From: Sulfidibacter corallicola
GTDB lineage: Bacteria > Acidobacteriota > Holophagae > Acanthopleuribacterales > Acanthopleuribacteraceae
Assembly: GCF_017498545.1 (NCBI RefSeq)
Contig: NZ_CP071793.1
Location: forward strand, 9,294,256-9,358,255
DNA length: 64,000 nt
Direction of reading: 5' to 3'
The position numbers and the translations under genes are program-made. A model generated the notes under the pieces. It had not been told where the DNA came from. It ran no database searches and saw only the letters and a program-made list of their open reading frames with translations. Positions 23,001 through 35,000 of this stretch are shown here, piece after piece (the first letter of the stretch is position 1; every line of letters starts with the position of its first letter).

Positions 23001-26000
23001 GCCGACGGCACGCCCTTCCTGGGCGAACAGCGCCACGACGGAACCAGCGACGAGATTCTCGTGCAGGCTCGGGCCGTCGACCGCTTCGGCAACCGAGCGG
23101 AGCAGACCGGCCGGGTCACCGTAGCCCGCGCCCACCGACTCCATGGAACCCTGCTGTTCGACGCCACCAGCCATCCCGCCGCCAATCTGCCCGTTCGCGT
23201 GACCACGCCCCACGAAACCCGCGACCTGACTTCGGATTCGGACGGCAGGTTCGAGGCCTACGTCAACGGCATGCCGGTGACGGTCACGGTCGAGGTGCCC
23301 GAGTATCTGACGATGGTTCGCCGAATCGAGACCGATCAGCCCAGCACGCGCCTGGCCGATTTCCGATTGACGTCCAAAGCCGAAGCCAACGGCAGTGGCG
23401 ATGCGCGTGCCATCAGCGGCTATGCGACGCTGGATTTGATCGGTTTCGGCGGCGAAACCCGGCTCTCCCCCTTTGGCACCCAGGCCCTTCCGGCCTTGTT
23501 GCCCATCGGGTTTTCACCCGCCGGAGGATTCAACCTGGAGGCCTCCAGCAACGGTCGCCTGCAATGCCGGCTGGAGCAACTGCCCGAATCTAGCCTTGGC
23601 GCCGCGCTGTATGCGCTCCAGCGCGAGAGTCACGCTTGGCGCGTGCTGGCGCGCGAAAACCTGGGCACGTCGTCACTCGATCTCGCCCTCGACGACCTCG
23701 GCACCGGAGACTACCTCTTCGCGGTCCGCGACACCTGGAGCCCCCTTCCCGCACCCGAGCCAGGCGCCCTCCTCGAGCGACATGCCTTTCCCCTGGTACC
23801 ACCCGGCACCCAGGCGACCGCGGGCTGTGATCCCGAGCGGGTCGACTTGCTCCAGGAACCCGCCACCCGGGTCCAGGCCCGTTTCGCCACCGATGGGCAT
23901 ATCCCCTCCGGCGCCCTGGCTCGCCTCACCAGCGCCGAACATCACGAACGTTTCTCCGAAACACTCAATCTGCCCGATGCGCACTTCGACCTCTTCTGTT
24001 ACAGCCTGGGCTTCGGTGACCAAAACCAGCCCAGCCGCCTGGGCGGCGTCTTGGCGGTTCGTGCTCAAGCCGAGGTCGATCTCGATTTGACCCGCTCCGG
24101 TTACTTACATTTCAGTGCCTACCCCGGCGTGTCCGATCCGGCCTCGTTCCTCGCAGATCGACCCCTTCACGATCTGGGTTCGGTCACCCTCGATTTCACC
24201 GCAGCCGTAACGCAAAACCTGGTGGTCGACAGCCGCGCCGTCCCGACCGACGGTTTGCCGTTGATCGGCGGGGCCGAATCTCTGGCGGGGTTCGAGCTGC
24301 GGGTAGGCGGTACCTTGCCAAACGATCCGATTGTCAGGTTGGATCGGCCATCCGAAAGCCGGCCGCTGGTGCTGTTGCGCCGCGAAACGCGAACCCGTTG
24401 GTCCTTCGCGGCCCTGCTCCGGCCGGATCCCGATCGGCCCGGTCAATTGACAGCCCACACCGACGGGAGCATGGCCGCTGGCGGTACCTTCGCGGTCGTG
24501 GCCCTCAACGAACCGGTGACGCTGATTTCCGGGCGAGCCACCCTAGACGGATCCGGGATCGAGGGCGTCGAGATCGCCTGCGACCACCATCCCTGGTTCG
24601 CCCTCAGTGATGACGACGGGGCCTATCGCCAAGTGGTGTTCCAACGCGATCCCGCCGGAACGATCGAAGCCTACCACGCCGCACGCCACCTCGGCGGTCG
24701 ATTGGCCCTGTCGTCCACTGTCGGCCGCACCGAGCTGACCGGCCGAGATCTGGACCTGAGTGCGGCAGGTTTTCGCGTCGTCGGCACCGCGCCTCCCCCG
24801 GGTGAAACACACGTGCCGCGCAACCACGCCATCGTCATCGCTTTCAACCGGCCAGTGGGTCGCGATAGCGCCAACATCGCCGCCAACCTCCGACTCGCGA
24901 CCAGCGACGGGAGAGATGTACCGGTCTCGACCCTGGTCTCACCCGGTCGGTTGGAAATCGAGGTGGCGCCGCAAGTCAACTTACAGCCAGGGCGTGGTTA
25001 CCGCCTGACCGTGGAAGCCGGCCTGCTCGGTTTGCACGGCGACACCTTGGCCGAGTCGCACCAGGTGAATTTCACGACCGCCTTCCCCGAAATTTCCGTC
25101 ATCGACCTGAGCCGTTTCTACCTGGAACACGAATCCGATCGAACCTACCTGATCGGGCCCGCCGAAACTTACCCTGCCGGAACCCGGCTCACCGCCACCC
25201 TGGCCCTCCGCCAAGAGTCGTTCGACTTCACCCTCGCCGGCGGCCCCTTTCGCGGAGAAGTCCGCTACGAGCCCGGGCAAGTGTTGTTGTTGGAGGCCGT
25301 GACGCCCGACGGCGCGATCCATCGCCAGACAGTCACGACCCTGCGCGTCGACGGTGGGTGGCAACTCGGCTCCAGTCCGTTCACGATGCGAATCAGCGAT
25401 CGGCTCGATCTCGCCATCGATGCCGTCGACTACCCCGGCACCGTGATCGTGTCGACACAGCCCACCAGCGCGGCCGACCTGGCTTCCGACCTCGTGGAGG
25501 TCTCCGCACTGCATGGGTTCGCAGATTGGGCCCCACTTGCCGGCGTCGACCTGAACTGGCAAGGCCAGGGTGACCGTCCACCGCCGCTCAAAGGACGCAT
25601 CCTGATCGACCCGGGCGACACGGACGACCTGGCCGACCTGATCTTGACGGCCGTCTTCCCTCCGGTCGCCGCCCCCGCCGATCCAACCCGTCCGGAAGTG
25701 CTCAGTCCGATTCCGACCGCGGCCATCCAGGCGACCGTTCGGCGCATCGATGGGCGTTGGGACGGTTTTGAGCCCGAGGCGTCCGGTCGGTTGAGCCTCG
25801 CCTTCGATCTCGGTCAATCGCCGGTTCCCGGCCTACCCCCGACGAATCCGGGCAAGGCCAAACGGGCACAAGGTTTCAACCTGGCGCGCATGACGACCAT
25901 GGTCAAAAGCGGGGCCAATCCCTACACTTATCAATTCCAGCAAGTGGACGTCGCCAGCGTTCCCCATGCCGACATCGAGCGCAGGTCGTTCGAGCCCCAT

Positions 26001-29000
26001 GCCTGGCATGACCGCGTACCCGGGATGGTTCCCGTCGTGGGCGCACCCATCTACCGCGCTTCGCTGCCGGCCGAGGGCATCCCCGAATACCACTTCATGG
26101 GCGTCACCGGCGACAACGGCCGGGCGATCGCCCATTACAACGGCATCACGCAGAGCTTCTTCGCCGTCGATCCCGCCACCGGCCAATTGGTCGGGACCGA
26201 TATCGTCACCGACGCCACCCACCATGACCGCACGGGCCGCGCGGATCGACGCCGCGTGTTGTCCCAGGGTCTTCTCGATCCGGCCGCCTACCTTGCCGAG
26301 CAGGCTGGCGACGACCCCCAACCGCCGCGCCTCCAGCTCGACTGGCAGGTCTTCGACACCCGCGAGGGCCAACCGGTCTACAACGCCGGGCAGACCGAAC
26401 GCCTGCGCGGCAACGTCCTTCTCGCCGCGGACGGCCGCTTCATCCGCCTCACCGTCAACAGCGACCAGCCCGTCACCGCCGCGCGGCTCGACGTCTCGGG
26501 GCTGGGTTCGCCACCGCCGCGACCGGCAAACCAACCCAATCGAGTGGTTTTCGACGTCGGCGGCGGTGCCGTGAGCAACCAGGGCCTGATCCATCTGGAG
26601 CTGGTGGTCGAGAACGAAGCCGGGTTGTCCGCGACCGTCCAACGCGACATCCTGATCCGGGAAACCGGGCAAACCGTGCGCCCCCTCGACGGCGTGGCGC
26701 CGCGCGTCGTGGCGCACGTTCCCGACAAGAACGCGCGCGATATCCCCGTGGATACCCGCTTCTACATCGGTTTCAGCGAACCGGTCACGGGGATCTCCGA
26801 ATCGCGGGTCACGCTTACCGGGAACCGCGACATCCCGCTGCGGTTCATCGATCACAACGGTGACGAGATCCAGCCCGACAGCATCGTGGACCGCATGTAC
26901 CTCGAGACCAAGGTGCCAATGTCGCTCGGCGCACAGCACACCCTGACCATCACCGGGCTGCGCGATACCAACCCCGACGATCCGCCGTTTCAACCGTTCA
27001 CACTGACGTTCACCACGGCGGAGTTGCGCGATTCGGAGGCCATCCAGCCCGACCTCCACACGCCCCATTGGGTTGTCGGTAACGGCGCGGTTACGACGCT
27101 GCGCAATCTCGTGCTCTACATCCATCAGGCGCGTGACAACGACACCAATCCGGTGCTCGACCTCTACGACGCGCGCGCGGCGGGACGGCCCATGGCGCTC
27201 AAAAGTCGCCATCCCTTGATCATGGACGCCGAGGCCCCCGACTCTCAAACATGGAATTACCGCATCTGCCTGTTCACGCCCGAGGAGCTGGAAATCGGCG
27301 ATGGGCTCGAAGGCGGTGGGCCCTTGGATTTCGCGCGGCTCGAAGACCGCACGCGCCTGCCCCTCGACGATTTGCCCTCCGGTTCGGTACTCGCCGTAGC
27401 GGTCCTGAACCAACACCGCGCCCATTACGACAACCGACCTTTCCTCTTCCTGTTCCGATACGGTGCCGGTGGTTTCGATTTCATCAAGAAGCATCCGTTG
27501 GACACCCATCCCGGCGTGCCCTTCGCGCTCGACAAAACCGGCCCCTACCTGTTCGTCGGGTTTCTCGCCGCTCTGGGCCAGAACGGTGGAACCACCGCCT
27601 TCGACATGCGCGTGTTGCTCGATCCCAGTCGCCGACCCGAATCCGAAAGCGACCGGCCGCGCGCCGCCGAACTCAGGCAGGAGGGCGTGGCTTCGATGTA
27701 TCGCTCGCCCGGCAGCGTGACCGGCCTGGTCGCCTTCAATCGCACCGAGGGCGGCGCGCAGGTGCCCACGTTCCTCGCCGCCGGCGCCCAATTCCCCGCG
27801 ATCTATCATTTCGATCCCGGCATGCCCGCCAGCGTGCACGCCTCGCCCGATCTCGATCAGGTCGTCTACGACACCCGCCTGTTGCACACCACCAACTACC
27901 CCAACCTGGGCGATAGAGGTAAACCGTTCGGCACCGATGCCGGGGTGGCCGAAGATCTCAGCTTTGTGGATCCCGCCGACCGCCGGCGCAAGACCCGCGA
28001 CATCGCCGTGTTCAGCTATTCCCGAATCCAAGAGGGCGGATCCGCGGGAACGCTGCAGGTGTACGTCCTGCCCAGCGGCGGACCCAGCCAGGAACCGTTG
28101 GCACCCGTTTTCGAACTGGGATTCGAACCGGGTATCGGGGCCATGGCCGTCGACGCCGAAACCGGGCTTGTCGCGGTGGCCGACGCCGTGGGCCGCTACA
28201 GTATTCTGGATCTGCGCGCCTTGCTGGAATCCGGCGATGCCAGCTCCAACCTGGGATTCGCCCACGCCGCCTTCCTGTTCCCGCCGCGGGCCGGTCAGTT
28301 CTGGAGCATGACCTTCCACGATGGGAACCTGCTCGCCTTGGATCACCAGGGTCTGCGTCGGATCAACGTGGTGCCCCGACCCTATCGTACCGTCGGTTGG
28401 GAAATCCTCGACCTCAAACGCTGGACCCGGAGCCGCGAAAGCACGGTCAGCTTCGACACGGTCGACTTCAACCCCTACATCGTGTTCCACGCCACCGACG
28501 ACGTCTTTCGGGCGGAGGACGCGATGGCCTTCCACATGGAAGTGGGCAGCTTCGCGGTTCAGATGCTTTCACGCGGCAAGGTCACGCTCACCTTCGAGCG
28601 CGACGGCACGACCGCTCTGCCCGAGCTCAGCCAGACCACCCAGCGCGACGCCGCCCACCTACTCACGTTCAACACCCGGTCGTTGGTCGATCACTATCGC
28701 GACGGTGCCGCCGACGATCTCCGAAGCAGCGGTGTCCACGCCTGGCAGGTGCGGTACCGCATCGAGGACGAGCTGGGCCAACTGGTGGAGCACAACGCCT
28801 TTCCGTTTCTCGTCGCCTACCACCCGCCAGCCACCGACTACCTGGACGGGATGCGCCATATCCAGGGCCTCGACGCGTTGGCGCGCATGCCCGATTTACT
28901 GGCAGTCGATCATCGCGATTCGAGCTTGGACGCGCGACTCGACATCTCGCCGCGCCGGGTCTACAACCATCACTTCGCCTACGAACCCCAGCGGTTCGGG

Positions 29001-32000
29001 GTGGGCATGGCCGACGGGCAACTCCTTTACATGGCCATGCCGGTTTGGTGGGCCCTGTCGGGCGAGCGTGCCCTGCCGGAGGGTTTCCACACCGGTGAGC
29101 GGGCCGTGCAGCGGGTCGTCTTCCAGCAGCCGGGGGCGTTTCGCCTTTCGGCCGAGCCTGACCGCGAAGGGCGCGTGCTCGACGTCCGCGACGACCTGCT
29201 GACCCAAATCCATCGCGACGAGAACGGGTGGGTGCTCGACCACCGCCAATCGATGATCTACCGCCTGTCCGCCCGGGCCACGACCCTCCCCACCTATCCC
29301 GCGCTGTTCGCCCATTGGAACCGTCACTTGGAGGGCCGCGACGATGTGGCCGACCAACTCCGGTATCCTGTCTTCCGTTTCCGAACGGGTATCGATGGGC
29401 CCGACAACCTGTTGCATCCCGTGCCACTGGCCGAACAGGTGATGCCGCCCTGGGGCAACCGCATGACCTTCGTGTCGGGAGGAGGCCCCTCCGACGCCCC
29501 CAACCAGATCACGGAAGAAGTAGCCGACGCGGGGGGTCGTCGGCACCTGACCACCACCTTTGCAGGCACGGAGGTCGGCTCCCTCGTGGACAGCTTGACG
29601 ACCGCCCACGGTCTCCAACTGGACTACGATCACGACGACGAAGGCTATCTGACCACGCTGACCACGAACAGCAATGGCCTTTCTCGGCGCCAGATGCGCT
29701 ACACATGGGAGGCCATCGGCCCGCCGCTCGGATCCTTCCAGCTCAAGCGCTTGACGGCGATGACCGCGGTGGGCGGTGACTCCGGCGATGTTCGGCATGC
29801 GTTCAGCTATGAGGGCTCGGGTACGGTCGTTTCGGGTTTGATCGGTCCGTTCGGCTCACAGCCCCTGACCGTCCGCGAAACCAACGGCTTGCCCAGCTCG
29901 GTCACCCTCGCCGGCGTGGGCGGTGCGCCCGACGCGGTGGTTACCTTCAGCCTCCAGGAGGGCATGCTCCTCTCCAGCGGCTACCGCCGCGGCAGCACGC
30001 CGTTCTCTCTGGCTTGGATGAAACGGGATGGGGACGGTCGCTTTACCTGGCGCCTGAGCGCCGACAGTTATCTCGGTCAGCAGTTCGGTTACGACAATCT
30101 AGGCCGCATGACCCGGCACACCCAGTTGGAAGGAAGCGAAAATTGGGCGTTCGACCATGCCGCGCCCTTCCTCGAGTCGCCCAGCAGCTACACCGATCCG
30201 TTGCGGATCACCTTCGCTTTGGGCGTCAATGCCCAGCAGCGCGGCATTCAGGTTGGGGAGCGCGGGATCACCACCTTTTTATCCCCGAGCGGCGCTCCGA
30301 TCAGGCAAAGAAACCTCTTGGGTCACCAACGCAACGTCGAAGGATCGCGTTTCTATGCGCCACACGGTACCGACGTCGAGAGCCATGCCGGTCGGGTCAC
30401 CACGGTTCGGGTGCCGGGCCGGAGCGTCGCGGCCGAAACGGTCGCCTACAACCGGTTCGGCGAACCCGAGGTCGTCACGAGCATGGGCATCGAGCGGGTG
30501 TTGCAGTACGACGACGTGGGCCGGCTCGCCACGGTGACCGACATCAACGACGAGCAGATCGTCTACGACTATAGCTACGAGAACGGCCTGCTGCGAACCG
30601 TGGCCACCCACGTCCCTTCAGGACTGGTGGAGACCACCGACCGCGATCTCTTGGGTCGGCTGGTGCACGTGTTCGTCGATCACGACCAGGGCCGCGATGC
30701 CGTTCGCTATCGCTACGATCAACTCAGCCGACTCGAAATGATCGAGGACCTCGTCAACGAGGGCCGTGACACTACGTTCGTCTATTACGGGAACACCGAT
30801 CTGCCCACCCAAGTGATCCAACCCGGCGTGGTCGTGGACTTTCCCTATGACGATACACGTTGGCAGCCAAGGGTTGACGGAGCCACTCTCACGATAGACG
30901 GGCTCAGCGAGAGCATCCCCTTCGGCACCGACATCTTCGGTCGGGTTACCCGCACCAGGCTGGACGACGTGGGTGAAGTCGCGATCAGCTACGATGCGTT
31001 CGGGGTCGCGAAGACGATCGCGGAAACCGGCGAGGGCGGTGAACGCATCGCGCTGGATTACGGCGCCGGTCAGGTCCACGTCGACAACGGGTTTGCCGAC
31101 CTCGAGGGAAGCATGACATGGCGCGATCCCGCCGGACTCACCCGCGACATGGTGCTGGAAGGGTCGAGTTTGGATTCCGGACGAATCCAACTGGGACATC
31201 GGACGGTGATCCGCGACATGCTGGGTGTGTCCCCGCACGGTCACCATATCGCCACCACCGCCACCAATCCCGAGACGCTGGTGCCACGCGGCGCGGCCAT
31301 CAACGCCCGCGGCGGATTCGCGGGCGCGGGGTTCGGCCACCTGGCCATCACAGCACCCACCGCCAACACCTACGGCCAGCCCACGACCATCGCCGGCAGT
31401 GTGCAGGGCAGCTTGGATTACGACGCCTACGGTCGCGTCACCAAGGTCGATACGGTCCACGGGCACCAGGCCACACTGGGCTACGATGAGCTGGGACGGC
31501 TCGGCGACGGCCGCGACGTGCGCGGCAAAATTGTCGCCTTCGATTACGCAGACGCCACGCCCGACCTGGTGCAGGTCACCAAGACCGACGACGCCGCCGA
31601 CGCCGTCACCGTGCACCACACCCCCGACCGGAACGCATCCGACGACACCACTTGGCTGGATCAGACCACCTCCGTGCGAACCGAGACGCCAGGCGAGGTG
31701 TACACCATCCGCCGCGACGACAAAACGGCGACGATCCGCTTCGACCTCGATACCGGCCAACTCCTCGAGATCGTCGATTTCGAGCAGCAGGCCACCACGT
31801 TCTCGTGGCAGGACTACGGTCGGGGCGTCATCCAAACCCATCCCGATCAGCGCACCGAAACCTATCGCTTCGACGGGCTGGGCAACCTCAAGTCCTGGGA
31901 GCACAGCTATGGCGATCGGTTCGAGGCGACCCGCGACAGCGACAACCGGCTGCAGCGCATCCAGACGCGGGAATACGCCTACGACTTCGCCTGGACCGGC

Positions 32001-35000
32001 ACCATCCTGACCGGCATCACCGGCGGCCGTGAGGACCTTCGCCTCCGCGATCACAACCTGCTCGGCCTGCCGGAGCGGATCGAGGTGGGCGACGTCGCCA
32101 CCTACGACATCGATTACCACCGCGGCGGGCGGGTGCGCTGCATCATCACCCGACCCAAGGGCGGCCTGCCCACCGAGCGTCGCTACAACAGTTTCGGCGA
32201 TTTGACCTTCCTGCGCCGCCACCACCAATTCGTCAGTTACAGCTACAACCAGTGGGGATACCCCGTCAGCATGACGCTCGGCACGGGCGAGACCTACGAG
32301 TTGCACCAGGACAAGCAGCGCATGAACCTGCCAGGGGTGGTCTTGCACAACGACGAGGCGGGCCAAGTGGTGCGGGTCGAGCAGGCGGGCATGCAGGACA
32401 AGCTGTTGACCCACGACGGCAACGGCCAGGTGACGAACATCACGATCGGTGGCGAGACCCAGCAAACGTTTCACCGTGAGGCCGGCCAGGTCCGCGAGAT
32501 CACCACGCACGCCGCGGATTTCCAGGCCGAACACTACCGCATCGACTGGACGGACGGGAAGCCCCGCCAAATCCTGAAAGACCAACTGGTGATGGAGCGG
32601 TTCCAATATTTCGAGGCTCAGGAGAGCCGCGCCAACCCGGCCCAGACGGGCCAGCTCAAGAGTCACCAGGACCCGAACGGTATTTGGACCGATTTCCGCT
32701 ACGACGCACAGGGCCACCTACGGCAGCTCTCGATCCGGGAAGGGCCGACGATCGATTATCGCTACGATGCCGCCGGCAACGTCACCTCGGTCCAGGCAAT
32801 GGGCATGGGCACGCGCTTCGACAACTACGAAAACGGCATACCGGCCGGGATGACCTGGGGCAATGGTACTCGGTTCCGGGTGGATCAGACGGAGGGCCGG
32901 CTGACGGGCATCGAGGAAGAAGGCGGCGAGCTGGGGATCCGTCTGAACTGGGACAACCTGGACACCTCGGGCCCGATCTGTACCGATCCCGAGGGAACGG
33001 CCTACCACGGCCCGACGATCCGCGGGTTGGAGCGTCTCGGACCGGGCTTCGTCGAGCGGATGAGCCCTCGGTACGACGCGCACGGAAAGCTGACCGGTAC
33101 GGGGATCGAGCGGGACTTCGGCGGCACGACCCAGACCTTCGACGAGGATTACGGCGAGGTCGTCCACGACATCATGTCCCAACTGGTGCGTACGGCCGGA
33201 CCGCAGAAGGCGCCACTGGTGAATGCAGCCAATACCCGCGACGGGGCGGCCGACGACCGCCGCATTCTGGAACAGGGCGCGCACCGATTCCACTACGACG
33301 CGGCGGTGGGCAACCTGACGGGGCTGGACTACGGCGAGGGGAACCGGCACCAACTCCTCTACGACGGGTTTCGCCGCTTGCGGGAGATCCGCAGCGCGGA
33401 CGGCGGCATCCAGACCTTCGCCTACGACCTGCGGCACCGGCGGGTCAGCGCCACGTCGCAGGCGACGGACGGTCGCCTGGTGTACGTCTACCAGGGATCG
33501 CGGGTGGTGGCGGTCGGTATCCAGCGCGAGGGCGAAGTGGTGCAGTGGACCCACGTCATCGGCCACGGCCCGCTGGGCCCGACGTTCCTGAAGGACCTGA
33601 CGGGCTCGGGCTACGACGCCTACATCCTGACGGACCACCTGGGCACGCCCTTCGCGTGGCAGAACGCCGCCACGGGGGAGGTCCGCTACACGCCGTACAG
33701 CCCGTGGGGCGAGCTGCTGGCGACCGCGCCGGGTCGCGCGCCGCCCTACGCGGGCGGGCAGAGCCTGCCGTCCGAAGGGCTGGCACTCGCGGGAGACGCC
33801 CTGTTCCCCACCCCACCGCTGGGCTTGGGCGGGCACCCCTACGACCACGACACCGGGCTGGTGTACATGCACCACCGGTTCTACCACCCGAGGTTGGGTC
33901 ACTTCTTGAATCCCGACTACCGCGAGCCGGACATCTACGACATCAGCACGATCAACGAACCCTACGCGTACGCCGGCGCCAACCCCTTCCTGTTCTGGGA
34001 CCCGGATGGGCTGGCCCATCGGACCTCGTACAGAGACGCTGATGACAATGTCTATTGGCAGGAGTATTCAGAAGATCAACGAAAACTCATAGAAATGGGC
34101 GGTGATTTCGAGGTCTCAATCAATGGTGAGCTCTATTTAGTAGAAGGATCAAGCATTCCCATAATGGATCCAATCAAAAGGGTTCAATGGGTGAATTCTG
34201 GAGGTCCGATCAGATGGTTAACAGGGAGAACCGATCTTAAGCGATTTGATCATGCAGCTTTCACAAGGAGAGCAGCAGCAATCACGGCCAGTACATCTAC
34301 GGCTGCTGTTGGTGGAAGGGTGATCTCCGGTGCGGGTCGAGCAAGCTTGGCTGCTGGTAGAAATACCTGGTGGTTCCTCAGGAATCCCGTTGTTGGAAGC
34401 AAATGGATTTACTACTCGCTGTCCAATATTCTTTTGACGCCACAAGGTGCCTTAATTGGTGAAGAAGCATTACGTGGTACGTTTGAGGCCGTCACGGGTG
34501 TGGAGACGGGACTATCGGTCAATGATCTAATACCGGCATACGGAAAGCGGAAGGTAGCTAAGGAAGCTCTCGATACAATGGATGAGCTGCTTGCTCCTTT
34601 TAGGTCTAAGGCTGATGAAATAATAGAAAGCGCCCGAATAAACTGGTCTGCACTTGATGGATGGGAGATGACAGTTAGTCCTTCAGGGAACACCGTCATT
34701 TCAACCACCATGTTAAATAAAATATTATTCGGAGAAAGAGTTTTACCTGGCAATACATTAAGAGGCGGGCACTCAAGTTTAATAAACGAGATGAATCCAG
34801 ATTATGCAGTTGAGGTATTAAGCACTAATCCTAATGGAACTCGTGTTGTAAAATTTATTACTCAGTATTCAGATGGCAATTTATCAAAAATCAAAAAAAG
34901 CACTCTATTCCCTAACTCTTGGAGTGATAGTGACATTATTCAAGCAATATTGGAAGTAGGTGATTCGCCAGCTATTTTTAGCCAAATAAATAATCAAGCG

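Noticed and set aside
25833..28535. 900-codon open frame on the minus strand inside the giant RHS gene
   Set aside because: Antisense shadow of a GC-rich gene; low-complexity product with no family motif, opposite a well-supported coding frame.
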